Counted from the first letter of the stretch, positions 1 to 8,797 are shown. The stretch: 64,000 bases of DNA from Microbacteriaceae bacterium VKM Ac-2854 (GCA_013205085.1 JABMLH010000001.1:620001-684000); one strand, 5' to 3'. Notes: generated by a model from the sequence alone, not told the origin. Numbers and translations are program-made.

Positions 1-1515
1 GGCGCGCAGGGCGAGCGCCGAACGGTACAGCTCGAACGTCGATCCGGCGACGCCGCGCTGGCTGGAGCGCGCGTACGGCGACCAGTCAGCGGGCTGCGGC
101 AACCACGACGCGCCGCTGTCGTTGAATCCGTACGCCGGAGCGTCGGCCTCCCACGGCAGCGGCACCCGGCAGCCGTCGCGTCCGTAACGCTCGCCGTTGG
201 TGCGGAACCAGGTCGGATCCTGCCGCGACTCATCCGGCAGGTCGATGGCCTCCGGCAGTCCGAGCTCCTCGCCCTGGTAGATGTAAGCGGAGCCGGGGAG
301 CGACAGCATCAGGGCGGACGCGGCGCGGGCGCGTTGCAGGCCGAGCGCCGGGATGGGCAGACCGGCCGACTTCGGGCCGATGCCGTGACCCTGCGGGTTC
401 TCGGCGGTGAGCGCCAGCCGCGAGGCGTGCCGCACCACGTCGTGGTTCGACAGCACCCACGTCGAGGGTGCTCCGACGGAGGAGAACGCCGCGTTGGACT
501 CGTCGATCACGGTGCGCAGCGCGGTGCCGTCCCACGGCGTCTCGAGGTAGGCGAAGTTGAAGGTCTGCTGCATCTCGTCCGGGCGCACCCAGCGCGCGAG
601 CTTGGTCAGCGGCTCCACCCAGGCCTCGCCGCAGAGCACGCGGTCGCCCTCGTACTCGGCCAGCACCTCGTGCCAGTCGCGGTAGATCTCGTGCACGCCG
701 TCCTGCGCCCAGTACGGAGCGGTCTCCGGCTCGCCGTCGGGGCCGACGTTGCCGCCCATCGAGCCGCCGTCGACGGGCGGGGTGTAGTCGGGCAGGCCGT
801 CGGCCTTGATCATGCCGTGCGCCACGTCGACGCGGAAACCGTCGGTGCCGCGGTCGAGCCAGAACCGCAGCACACCGCGGAACTGCTCGCGCACCCACTC
901 GTTCTTCCAGTCGAAGTCGGGTTGCGAGGAGTCGAAGATGTGCAGGTACCACTGGCCCGGCGTGCCGTCGGGCTCGGTGATCCGGGTCCAGGCCTTGCCG
1001 CCGAAGACCGATTCCCAGTTGTTCGGCGGCAGCTCGCCGGAGACGCCCGTGCCGTCGCGGAACATGTACCGCGCGCGCTCGGCGCTACCCGGAGCCGCGG
1101 CGAGGGCCTCCTGGAACCAGCGGTGTGCGGAGGAGGAGTGGTTCGGCACCAGGTCGACGATCACCTTGATGCCGCGCGCGTGCGCGGCGGCGAGCATGGT
1201 GTCGTAGTCGGCGAGGGTGCCGAAGAGCGGGTCCACGTCGCAGTAGTCGGCGACGTCGTAGCCGGCGTCCTTCTGCGGGGAGGTCATAAAAGGCGACAGC
1301 CAGATGGCGTCGACGCCGAGCTCGGCGAGGGAGTCGAGGCGTGCCGTGACGCCGGCGAGGTCGCCGATGCCGTCGCCGTTCGCGTCCGCGAAGCTGCGCG
1401 GGTAGATCTGGTAGATGACGGCGGTGCGCCACCACTCGGAGCCGAGGGTGGACGTCGACTGCAGCGCCGCGGAGATTTCGGGCGCGACGGAGCCGTCGGT
1501 GGATTCGAGGGTCAT
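1..1515 (-). CDS. GH13 alpha-glucosidase, 3' end cut by window edge
   Basis: Hydrolyses alpha-glucosidic bonds of maltose/isomaltose-type oligosaccharides in the cytoplasm. The 505 visible residues start WWRTAVIYQIYPRSF and run through the family motifs: VDLVPNHSS, the nucleophile Asp near residue 230 in GFRVDVAHG, the acid/base Glu near 297 in VLCGEAW, and the stabiliser region LSNHDVVRHASR. Family members are about 550 residues, so roughly 50 C-terminal residues lie beyond base 1. The ATG at 1515 follows a TATCCT -10 box by seven bases, with no Shine-Dalgarno, so the mRNA is probably leaderless. Whether the enzyme prefers maltose, isomaltose or sucrose cannot be told from sequence. A sugar ABC importer is usual nearby but none is visible in this window. 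Confidence 0.93.
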   Translation of the reverse strand, partial: MTLESTDGSVAPEISAALQSTSTLGSEWWRTAVIYQIYPRSFADANGDGIGDLAGVTARLDSLAELGVDAIWLSPFMTSPQKDAGYDVADYCDVDPLFGTLADYDTMLAAAHARGIKVIVDLVPNHSSSAHRWFQEALAAAPGSAERARYMFRDGTGVSGELPPNNWESVFGGKAWTRITEPDGTPGQWYLHIFDSSQPDFDWKNEWVREQFRGVLRFWLDRGTDGFRVDVAHGMIKADGLPDYTPPVDGGSMGGNVGPDGEPETAPYWAQDGVHEIYRDWHEVLAEYEGDRVLCGEAWVEPLTKLARWVRPDEMQQTFNFAYLETPWDGTALRTVIDESNAAFSSVGAPSTWVLSNHDVVRHASRLALTAENPQGHGIGPKSAGLPIPALGLQRARAASALMLSLPGSAYIYQGEELGLPEAIDLPDESRQDPTWFRTNGERYGRDGCRVPLPWEADAPAYGFNDSGASWLPQPADWSPYARSSQRGVAGSTFELYRSALALRA

Positions 1516-1522
1516 GCGCAAC

Positions 1523-1528
1523 AGGATA
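1523..1528 (-). promoter_or_regulatory. -10 box of alpha-glucosidase gene
   Basis: TATCCT on the minus strand, seven bases before the ATG at 1515. It fits the leaderless pattern seen at eight other genes of this window. Confidence 0.5.
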
Positions 1529-1595
1529 CGGCACGCCCCGTTTCACCCCGGTTTCGCGCCGGTTTCGGCCCCGCGCGAGGCCCCGCCCACCCTCT

Positions 1596-1658
1596 CCGCG
1601 AGATGCCTCTTCTGTACGCGACACGCCGTGGGAATCGTACGAAAGAGGCATCTCGCGG
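1596..1658. terminator. Long intergenic hairpin
   Basis: Perfect 16-base arms CCGCGAGATGCCTCTT (1596-1611) and its complement (1643-1658). The loop can extend the stem, since TGTACG and CGTACGA also face each other. It lies between the stop of the ABC gene at 1685 and the start of the glucosidase gene, both on the minus strand, so it probably ends the ABC operon transcript. There is no clear T run. Confidence 0.6.
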
Positions 1659-1684
1659 GGAGGGGGAGGGCGGCCACGGCGGGG

Positions 1685-3382
1685 TCATCCCACGGGAGTC
1701 GCGCCGCGGGAGGACCAGGCCGACCAGAGGCGGGCGTACGGGCCGCCCGCGGCGACGAGGGCGGCGTGGCTGCCCTGCTCGACGATGCGACCCTCGGCCA
1801 GCACGATGACGCGGTCGGAGGCGGCGGCCTGAGTGAGCCGGTGCGCGACGACGATCGCGGTGCGGCCGGCGAGCACCGCATCCGCTGCCGCCTCCAGCTC
1901 TCGCGCTCCGGCGCTGCCCGCCTCCGCCGTCGCCTCGTCCAGGATCGCGATCGCCGGATCCGCCAGCGCGAGCCGCGCGAGGGCGATGCGCTGCGCTTCC
2001 GCCGAGGTCAGCGCTCCGGCTCCGAGTTCGGAGTCCAACGACAGGGCGGAGCCGACCAGGTCGAGCGCAGCCTGCAACTTCTCATCCGCGGCGTGCGGAT
2101 CCGCGAGCAGCAGGTCCTCTCGCAGGGTGCCGGCGAAAACGTGCACGTCTTGGCTGACCAGACCGACCCGGGCGCCCCGATCCGTCGTCACCGTGCCGGA
2201 ACGGGGCTGATGGATCCCCGCGATCAACGCCGCGAGCGTCGACTTGCCCGCCCCTGTGGTGCCGACGAACGCCACCCGCTCGCCGGCCGCGATGTCGAGG
2301 TCGATCCCGTGCAGCACATCCGGTCCTTCCGCGTAGCCGAAGTGCAGGGAGCGGATGCGCAGCCGGCTGGGCGCGGAGCTCGCGCCCCGCGGTGCTGCCG
2401 GCTCGTCCGGCTCGAGCACGCCGGCCAGCCGGGCCAGCGCGGTGGCCGCCTTCTGCAGCTGGTCCACGCTCTGCAGCACGCTGCCGATCGGGTCGAACAC
2501 ACGATGGAAGTACAGCGCGGCGGTGGTCGCGCCGCCGACGGTGATCGCATCCGCGCGCACCAGCAGGAAGCCGATCAGCAGGATGGCGGCGAGCCCGGCG
2601 AACTCGGCGAGGTTGAGCCCGGCCCAGAACCGGTTCACGAGGATCATCGCGCGGATGTTCAGCCCCTGCGCGTGCAGCGAGCGCTGCTCGATCGCCCCGC
2701 GGTGCGCCTGCTCGACCCGGTACGCCCGCACGGTGTCGATGCCGTTGATCGAGGCGATCGTCTGCTCCGCGCGCTGCGCCTCCGCCTCGCGCGCCTCGGC
2801 GTAGACCCGGCCGGAGCGGGGTAGGAACGAACGCACGGAGAGCACGTGGAAGGGCAGCACGACGAGCGCGGCGAGCAGGAACCAGCCGTCGAGCACAAGA
2901 AGGCCGCCGAGGGTGAGCGCGATGGTGAAGCAGGCGGCGATCACGGGCGGTAGCAGGTTGCCGGCTGCGATGCCGACCAGGCGCACATCGCCGGACACCC
3001 TCGACACCAGACCGCCGGTGCCCGCGCGCTCGACTCGGTCGAGCGGGATGCGCATCGCCGTATCGAAGACCCGCACGCGCAACTCGCCCACCAGCCGCTC
3101 GCCGAGCGAGCCGACGACGGTGCGGGCGAAGACGCCCAGCACCGACTGCGCGAGGACGGCGACTGCGAGCAGGGCGACAAAGAGTGCGAGCGGAGCGGAT
3201 CCGTCACTCAGCCCCTGCACCAGGCCGCCGAGGAGGGCGGGCGTGGCGAGTCCGGCGATGGAGGAGGCGAGCACGGTGAGCGCCGAGAGCGTCAGGGCCC
3301 ACGGATGCGTACGCAACAGCGACCAGGCTACGCGGCGGGTCGCGCGACCGTCGGCGACCGGCCACTGCGGATTCGTGTTCAT
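1685..3382 (-). CDS. ABC exporter half-transporter with intact Walker A and catalytic Glu
   Basis: Half-size exporter of 565 residues: six-helix membrane domain (about 1-310) followed by an ATPase domain (about 345-565). Seen in the ATPase domain: Walker A GTTGAGKST near 375, Q-loop LVSQD, Walker B AIAILDEATAE near 480 with the catalytic Glu, and H-loop VVAHRLT near 515. The signature motif is degenerate: LTSAEAQR replaces LSGGQ. The start is the ATG at 3382 (MNTNPQW); it overlaps the stop of the upstream partner by four bases (ATGA), so the two are translationally coupled. Together with the partner it should form a heterodimer in the cytoplasmic membrane. An iron-box-like site upstream of the operon suggests siderophore or metal traffic; direction and substrate are inference. 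Confidence 0.88.
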   Translation of the reverse strand: MNTNPQWPVADGRATRRVAWSLLRTHPWALTLSALTVLASSIAGLATPALLGGLVQGLSDGSAPLALFVALLAVAVLAQSVLGVFARTVVGSLGERLVGELRVRVFDTAMRIPLDRVERAGTGGLVSRVSGDVRLVGIAAGNLLPPVIAACFTIALTLGGLLVLDGWFLLAALVVLPFHVLSVRSFLPRSGRVYAEAREAEAQRAEQTIASINGIDTVRAYRVEQAHRGAIEQRSLHAQGLNIRAMILVNRFWAGLNLAEFAGLAAILLIGFLLVRADAITVGGATTAALYFHRVFDPIGSVLQSVDQLQKAATALARLAGVLEPDEPAAPRGASSAPSRLRIRSLHFGYAEGPDVLHGIDLDIAAGERVAFVGTTGAGKSTLAALIAGIHQPRSGTVTTDRGARVGLVSQDVHVFAGTLREDLLLADPHAADEKLQAALDLVGSALSLDSELGAGALTSAEAQRIALARLALADPAIAILDEATAEAGSAGARELEAAADAVLAGRTAIVVAHRLTQAAASDRVIVLAEGRIVEQGSHAALVAAGGPYARLWSAWSSRGATPVG

Positions 3383-4998
3383 GCGAAGACCACCTCCCGA
3401 TAGCGCTCGTGCTCGATGAGTTCGTTGTGCCGCCCGCGGTAGGCGATCGCGCCGTCCAGCACCACAACGACCTCGTCGCACGCGGCGAGCAGGCTCGGGC
3501 TCGTGGTGACCAGGACCGTTCCGCGCCCGGCTCGCGCGGCGCCGATCGCCGCGGCGATGCCGCCCTCGGTCACCGCGTCGACCGCCGTCGTCGGATCGTG
3601 CAGCACCAGGTAGTCCGGATCGGTGACGAGCGCGCGGGCCAGCGCGAGTCGTTGGCGCTGGCCGCCCGAGAGTTCGCGGCCGCGGGTACCGATCGGACGG
3701 TCCAGGCCCGCGCCGATCAGCTCGTGCAGGCCCGCGGTGCGCGCGGCGGCGTGCAGGCGGGTGTCGGTGACCGGCTCCGCACCGACTGGCTCCGTGCCCG
3801 CCGGCCTCGCGCTGAGGAGGGCCCCGCGCAGTGTGTCGGCGAAGAGCGCGGGCTCGTGCGGGGGAGCCAGCACGGAGCCGTCCGCGCGCAGGGACACGGA
3901 GCGGACGAGGGCTCGCGCGACGGCGGGCTCGGCCACGACGCCGAGCAGCGCGCCGGCGGCACAGCGCAGCTCAATCCCGTCGAGACGCAGCAGCAAGCCC
4001 GCCTCGGTCGCGCTCGCGACGGAGCCTTGCGGCCGGAACGGCTCGAGGAGGAACTGCGCGATCCGACCGGCCGCGGCGCGCTTGGCCGCGAGGTCGGCGC
4101 CGATCGCGTAGGCGAGCGAGCCCATCGGCCACTGCAAGAACTGCGCGAGCGCGACGACGGTCACGAACTGGCCGATCGTGATCGATCCGTCCAGCGTGAG
4201 CGAGCCCGCCAGCGCCGTCACGGCGATCAGCAGAAGGCCGCCGCCGAGCGACGAGGCGCCGAAGTAGCCGGCGTCCCAGCGCAGCGAGCGCACGGCCGCG
4301 CGCACGGAGTCGGCACTGACCCGGCGCTGCCGCTCGGCCGCGGCATCACGGGCGCCCAGACCGCCGAGGACCCGGATGCCCGAGACCAGGTCGGTCGCGA
4401 CGGCGCTGGCCCGAGCGGCGGCGGCCTGATCGGCGGCGGTCCGGCGCTCGACGGGGCGCGAGAGCAGACGCATCCCGAACAGCAGCGGTGGCGTGCCGAG
4501 CAGTACCAGCAGACCGAGCGGGATCGAGATGCTGAAGAGCGCGACGGACGCGACGACGAGCGCGGCGAGGGAGGAGGCGCCGCCGCCGACCAGCCAGGAG
4601 ACCCCGGCGGTGACGTAACTATCGTTGGTGGCGATGCTGAGCACCTCGCCGGTCGGGCGTTCGGTCGCGAGTCCGCGCCGGTCCAGGCGGCGGCCGAGCA
4701 CGCTCATCCGCAATTCGTGGTCTGCCCGCTCGTAGGCGGTGGTGATACCGCGGGCGCCGAGGTTGTACGAGACCAGGAGAAGAAGGAACACGGCCAGCAG
4801 CACGCTCAGCCAGATCAGCAGGGCACCGACGTCGCCCGTGACGATGGCCGCGTCGATCGTCGCACCGATCACGATCGGCACCAGCGCCTCGGCGACCTCG
4901 TGACCGATCAGGCCGGCGCTGCCGACGGCGACCAGGCGGCCACGGCCCTGGCCCACGAGGGCATGGCGGAGCACGGAGGCGGCGGTTGCTGGAGTCAC
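3379..4998 (-). CDS. ABC exporter half-transporter with degenerate ATPase motifs
   Basis: Partner of the downstream half-transporter, 539 residues, with an N-terminal membrane domain and a C-terminal ATPase-like domain. The signature RELSGGQRQRLALARAL near 445 is canonical, but the rest is lost. The Walker A place reads GVVAEPAVARAL (no GK[ST], near 356), the Q-loop Gln is replaced (PPHEPALFADTL), Walker B reads YLVLHDPTTAVD (no catalytic Glu) and the H-loop reads VTTSPS (no His). It therefore cannot bind ATP in the usual way but can offer LSGGQ to the partner's intact site. The open frame continues upstream, but I place the start at GTG 4998 because the iron-box-like palindrome and promoter lie just before it. 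Shares its upstream region with the divergent AraC gene. Confidence 0.85.
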   Translation of the reverse strand: MTPATAASVLRHALVGQGRGRLVAVGSAGLIGHEVAEALVPIVIGATIDAAIVTGDVGALLIWLSVLLAVFLLLLVSYNLGARGITTAYERADHELRMSVLGRRLDRRGLATERPTGEVLSIATNDSYVTAGVSWLVGGGASSLAALVVASVALFSISIPLGLLVLLGTPPLLFGMRLLSRPVERRTAADQAAAARASAVATDLVSGIRVLGGLGARDAAAERQRRVSADSVRAAVRSLRWDAGYFGASSLGGGLLLIAVTALAGSLTLDGSITIGQFVTVVALAQFLQWPMGSLAYAIGADLAAKRAAAGRIAQFLLEPFRPQGSVASATEAGLLLRLDGIELRCAAGALLGVVAEPAVARALVRSVSLRADGSVLAPPHEPALFADTLRGALLSARPAGTEPVGAEPVTDTRLHAAARTAGLHELIGAGLDRPIGTRGRELSGGQRQRLALARALVTDPDYLVLHDPTTAVDAVTEGGIAAAIGAARAGRGTVLVTTSPSLLAACDEVVVVLDGAIAYRGRHNELIEHERYREVVFA

Positions 4999-5009
4999 TC
5001 TGCCGACAG

Positions 5010-5028
5010 TAAGGTGAGGCTCGCCTTG
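5010..5028. promoter_or_regulatory. Iron-box-like (DtxR/IdeR type) operator
   Basis: TAAGGTGAGGCTCGCCTTG is a near palindrome (AAGGTGAG/CTCGCCTT) and matches 13 of 19 positions of the classical TTAGGTTAGGCTAACCTAA iron box. It lies 12 bases before the ABC exporter start and 61 bases before the AraC start, so a DtxR/IdeR protein bound here could block both promoters. Weaker than the box at 7776. Confidence 0.6.
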
Positions 5029-5088
5029 CCCGACAGGGGTGAGGGCGACAGCTGATGTCGTGAAGCGGACAGGACGGGTGGAGCGAGC

Positions 5089-5832
5089 GTGCAGCCCGAC
5101 TTCGGCATCGTCACCTCCTGGTTCGAGCTCGCGGATCCACAGCGGTGGCAGCGGCATCGCCACAACGACGCCCACGAGTTGCTCTGGGGCAGCCGCGGCA
5201 CCGTCACCGTCGAGACCGACGACGGTCGCTTCGTTGTGCCGCCGTCGCTCGGGCTCTGGATCCCGGCCGGGCGCGACCACCTGGTCGCGGCGGATCCGGG
5301 CACGGGATTCTTCTGCAGCTACGTCAGCGCGGGTCCGGGCGCCGACCTCCTCGAGCGCACCGGTGCCGTCGCAGTGCCCAGCGTGGTGCGCGAACTGCTG
5401 GCGCACCTGGAGACCAGCGAACTCGACGACACCGTGCGCGCGGATGCCGAACGCCTGGTGCTTGCGCTGCTGCGCCCGGCGCGGCTCGACTCGATCGACA
5501 TCCCGATGCCGCGCGACGACAGGCTGCGCCGGATCGCCGAGGGCATCCTGGACCGCCCGGCTGACGACTGCTCGCTGGAGGAGTGGGGCACGCGCGTCGG
5601 TGGCAGCCCGCGCAACCTGTCGCGCCTGTTCCGGCAGGAGACCGGAATGAGTTTCGCGCAGTGGCGGCTGCAGGCGCGGATGCGCGTGGCCGCGGGCCTG
5701 CTCGCCTCCGGGCATCCGGTCGGCGCCGTCGGGCGCCGGGTCGGTTACGCCTCGCCTAGCGCGTTCGTCGCGGTGTTCCGCCGCGAGATGGGTCAGACCC
5801 CGGGGGAATTCAGTTCGTCGCTCGCGGCGTGA
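5089..5832 (+). CDS. AraC-family transcription regulator
   Basis: Regulator of 247 residues. The N-terminal part (about 15-85) is a cupin-like sensing domain with HRHNDAHELLWG. The C-terminal 100 residues carry the double helix-turn-helix of the AraC family: LEEWGTRVGGSPRNLSRLF and the conserved VGYASPSAFVAVFRREMG. It starts with GTG at 5089 and is divergent from the ABC exporter pair, sharing a 90-base region with the iron-box-like site. AraC regulators controlled by DtxR are known in corynebacteria, so a role in iron or siderophore control is reasonable but inferred. Its effector is not known. Confidence 0.85.
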   Translation: MQPDFGIVTSWFELADPQRWQRHRHNDAHELLWGSRGTVTVETDDGRFVVPPSLGLWIPAGRDHLVAADPGTGFFCSYVSAGPGADLLERTGAVAVPSVVRELLAHLETSELDDTVRADAERLVLALLRPARLDSIDIPMPRDDRLRRIAEGILDRPADDCSLEEWGTRVGGSPRNLSRLFRQETGMSFAQWRLQARMRVAAGLLASGHPVGAVGRRVGYASPSAFVAVFRREMGQTPGEFSSSLAA

Positions 5833-5972
5833 CTCGCTGGCCGTGCCCGCCGAAACCATCTGTTCAAAACGGATCATGTCCGCGGGTTTCCGGGATCGGT
5901 TCTGCTGGGCGGTGGTGCGGGTTTGCGGGGCCGGAACCGTTGCTCGGCCCGGGGGCGACGGTGCCGGTGGTT

Positions 5973-5997
5973 CCCTTCGGCAGGCTCAGGACAGGCC
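5973..5997 (+). repeat. Dispersed TTCG[AG]CAGGCTCA repeat, copy 1
   Basis: CCCTTCGGCAGGCTCAGGA and following bases, inside the 3' part of the HNH gene; read in the gene's frame it encodes PVLSLPKG. It is in inverted orientation to the copy at 6145-6169. Confidence 0.75.
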
Positions 5998-6144
5998 GGC
6001 GGGGCGTCGGGTGCGGGTCGATCTGCCAGGGCGGCACGAAGTACGGGATGCCGTCGCGCATCACGATCCTCCACGCGGAGTGGTGCACCAGAGTGTGGTG
6101 TTGGCGGCACAGCAGAACCGTGTTCTCGAGGGTGGTCGGGCCAG

Positions 6145-6169
6145 AGCCTGTCCTGAGCCTGTCGAAGGG
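6145..6169 (-). repeat. Dispersed TTCG[AG]CAGGCTCA repeat, copy 2, inside HNH motif
   Basis: On the minus strand it reads CCCTTCGACAGGCTCAGGA and on. It differs from the 5973 copy at only one or two positions and interrupts the HNH motif of the host gene. Confidence 0.8.
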
Positions 6170-7404
6170 TCTGCCCAGTGGATCACGTGATGCGCGTCTG
6201 TCCAGGCGGCGGGAAGGTCACACTGCGGGAACGCACAACCACCGTCACGCGCTATGAGGGCTTTGCGCAGCGGGCCTTCGACGAGGCGCTTCTCCGCGCC
6301 CGCGTCGAGGACCTGACCGGCGGACCCGAGGACGACCGGGAGGATGCCCGCGTCGCACGCGAGCTGACGGATGCGCCCTGCGGGCACCGGGCCCGCGAAG
6401 GTCGTGTCGGCGGTGCCGAGCCGTTCGCGCAGCTCGTCGAACGGGACCGTGACGATCACGGTGGGTCGGACGCCGCCGTTACGCGGCAGCCGGCCGGTGC
6501 GGGCAGCGAGTTCACAAGAGGCGACGAGCCCGTCCAAGAGCAGCTGCGGGCGGGTGCGGCCGGTCACGTTCACGAGGATCGGGTCACCGATATCGCCGGG
6601 GTCGATGCTCACGCTGGAGGGGTTGTCGGTGGCGTCGCTCTCGTCAGTGGTGTCATCGCATCCTGTAACGGGTTGCTGCAGTCGCGGGTTGGTGAAGGTG
6701 CCGATGGTGGAGAGCACGGTCTTGTACTGCATCCGGGTCATGCAGCCGCTGAACGGGATCAGCCCGTCGCGCTCGATCCCGAACGTGATGCCCTGCCGCA
6801 TCGTCAGGTTCGCGTCGGTGGGCTCGGAGCCGTCGGGGTGCGCGTTCTCGATGGTGCGCTTCGCGCAGATGTTCACGAAGGAGTCGTCTTCGGTTCGCGC
6901 GACCTCCAGTAGTCCGCTGATCAGGGCCGCGCGGGCCTCCTCGGTGACGACCGTGGCGATCTTCGCATCGGTCACCGCGACCCGGTGCGCGGATGCCGCC
7001 GTGACCTCGCCCGCGATCACCGCGGCGGCGAGGTCCGGTAGCTTTGCGGCCAGCGGCTCGCCGTGCAGGGTCACCCGGGGTGCGACCTGTCCGGCGAGCT
7101 GCACCCGCCGCTTCGCCTCCGACGACGAGACCCGGCACAGCACGTTCAGCACCGCGGCCGCGTTACGCAGCTGATACTCCTCATGCGCACGCGCCTCGAC
7201 CAGCCCAGCCGCTGCCGCGATACTCAGCGCCTGCGCGGAGCGGAGGATCTCCTCCGCGACGACCGCGAACGCGACCGCGTCTTCGGCTCGCCGCATCCCG
7301 ACGACCGCGCGGAACGCGGTGTCGACCGCGACGCCGAGCGCGTCGCGGGCGGTGCCGACGTGCTCGGTGAGCGGTGTGGGGGTGAACGAACGTGCCATAC
7401 GAAT

Positions 7405-7410
7405 ACGGTA
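7405..7410 (-). promoter_or_regulatory. -10 box of HNH gene
   Basis: TACCGT on the minus strand, exactly six bases before ATG 7398; leaderless pattern. Confidence 0.5.
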
Positions 7411-7502
7411 CGCGTCACCTCCGACATCGAATGCGCATCCAGGCTTGGATCGGGATAACTCACCCCGAAACGGACCCTGTGGAGGAGAAGACGGCGCCAG
7501 TC

Positions 7503-7677
7503 GGCGGTGGTTTCGGCAGGCTCAACCAGCGTCCGTAGGGACCTTCGCGATCGCGGGTGCGAGCCCGGTCGGCGGTGGTTTCGGCAGGCTCAACCAGCGT
7601 CCGTAGGGACCTCCGCGATCGCGGGTGCGAGCCCAGTCGCCGGTGGTTTCGGCAGGCTCAATCGGCATCCGCAGGGC
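7503..7677 (+). repeat. 68-bp tandem repeat, about 2.5 copies
   Basis: Units begin at 7503, 7571 and 7639. Each begins GGCGGTGGTTTCGGCAGG (GCCGGTGG in the third) and contains TTTCGGCAGGCTCAACCAG and the palindrome GCGATCGC. The first two units are almost identical; the third decays after CTCAA. The block fills most of the non-coding gap 7399-7775, which otherwise shows no gene. Confidence 0.85.
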
Positions 7678-7775
7678 GAGGGTCGCTAGAGGGAAGGCGC
7701 CCGCGGCATGTCCTGAACTCGACACGCCTTGTCCGGCGCCGGGCATCCCGATCGCGGAGACTAGGTCGTCGGCGC

Positions 7776-7794
7776 TTAGGTAAGCATCACCTAA
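7776..7794. promoter_or_regulatory. Iron box (DtxR/IdeR operator) of the siderophore operon
   Basis: TTAGGTAAGCATCACCTAA matches 15 of 19 positions of the consensus iron box and is a near palindrome with TTAGGT/ACCTAA ends. It lies 32 bases before the first lipoprotein gene. Repression by an iron-loaded DtxR/IdeR protein is the expected effect. Confidence 0.85.
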
Positions 7795-7825
7795 CCCACA
7801 CGATCGCCTCCCCAGAAAGAACGTC

Positions 7826-8797
7826 ATGCGCGCATCCCGCACCCTTCGCACCACCGGTCTCGTCGCCCTCGCGGCCGGATCGCTCCTGCTGTCCGCCTGC
7901 TCCGGCACATCTTCCGCCTCCGGCGACGCCGCGACGTTCGAGGTCGAGTCCGAGACCGGCACCGTGAGCCTCCCGGTCGAGCCGAAGGCCGCCCTCGGCT
8001 TTTACACGACCGACGTCGACATGCTGATCACCCTCGGTTATCCGCTCGCCTCCGAGCAGCCGATCCGCGGCGACTCCGGCTACACGACCTTCCCCTCCTA
8101 CTTCGACCAGGCTGCTCTGGAGGGCGTCACCCCCTTCGCGAACTTCCCCGAGTTCAACTACGAGAAGGTGCTCGACGCCGAGCCCGACTTCATCCTGAAC
8201 GGCCTGGGTTACGACGAGGAAATCGGCGAGACCCTCTCCGACATCGCGCCGACCTACACCTACAACGGCTTCGACGGCCGGGACTGGCGGGAGATCTTCA
8301 AGGAGACGGCCACGAATCTCGATCGCGTCGAACAGTACGACGCCTGGCTCGCGAGCTACCAGGCGCGCGTCGACGAGCTGAAAGCCGAGATCGAGGCGAC
8401 CGGCACGGATCCGGTGGTCGCCAGCCTGAGCTACTACGAGGGCGAGCTGGGCACCTCCTGCTCCTACGGCCTGATGTGCGGGGTCTACGAAGACCTGGGC
8501 CTGAGCATCGCGCCGATCGCCGAGGGCGACGGGGTGACGCTGAGCCTCGAGCAGATCGATCAGCTGCAAGGCATCGACCTCGTCTTCGAGTCGGCCGCGA
8601 CCGATCTGGTCTCGGATGCGAAGAGCGCGACCGAACTGACCTCGACGACCGCCTGGCAGAACCTCTCGTTCGTGCAGACCGACTCGATCGCGAACTACGA
8701 GATGGACATCGTCTACGGCTCGCCGAGCGGCCAGCTGACCTTCCTCGAGCTCGTCGCCGCCGCCGTGCTCGACTACGCCGCGAAGACCGGCCGATGA
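7826..8797 (+). CDS. Siderophore-binding lipoprotein of an ABC importer (first copy)
   Basis: Extracellular substrate-binding lipoprotein of 323 residues that should capture ferric siderophore for the FecCD permeases downstream. A lipoprotein signal is clear: MRASRTLRTTGLVALAAGSL then lipobox LLSAC, Cys near residue 26. The mature part has the class III binding-protein plan: GYPLASEQPI, an ILNGLGYDEEIGETLSDIAP-type first lobe, a long linking helix and a C-terminal lobe ending FLELVAAAVLDYAAKTGR. The start ATG 7826 is 32 bases after the iron box. It overlaps the next gene by four bases (ATGA). The exact siderophore is not knowable from sequence. Confidence 0.88.
   Translation: MRASRTLRTTGLVALAAGSLLLSACSGTSSASGDAATFEVESETGTVSLPVEPKAALGFYTTDVDMLITLGYPLASEQPIRGDSGYTTFPSYFDQAALEGVTPFANFPEFNYEKVLDAEPDFILNGLGYDEEIGETLSDIAPTYTYNGFDGRDWREIFKETATNLDRVEQYDAWLASYQARVDELKAEIEATGTDPVVASLSYYEGELGTSCSYGLMCGVYEDLGLSIAPIAEGDGVTLSLEQIDQLQGIDLVFESAATDLVSDAKSATELTSTTAWQNLSFVQTDSIANYEMDIVYGSPSGQLTFLELVAAAVLDYAAKTGR

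Larger units (their letters stand above)
5864..7398 (-). pseudogene. DUF222/HNH endonuclease-type gene, frameshifted by repeat insertion
   Basis: The 5' frame (7398 down to 6061) gives MARSFTPTPLTEHVGTARDA and a DUF222-like helical domain, reaching the HNH region at AWTDAHHVIHWAD. There a 26-base insertion derived from a dispersed repeat (STGSGQA in translation) shifts the frame. In the next frame the expected end is intact: GPTTLENTVLLCRQHHTLVH, then HSAWRIVMRDGIPYFVPP, ending at TGA 5864-5866. The catalytic HNH motif is therefore split between two frames. A second copy of the repeat sits near the end (PVLSLPKG, 5973-5997). Such genes occur in many copies in actinobacteria and their role is unclear. 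The start ATG at 7398 follows a TACCGT -10 box by six bases. Confidence 0.85.
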
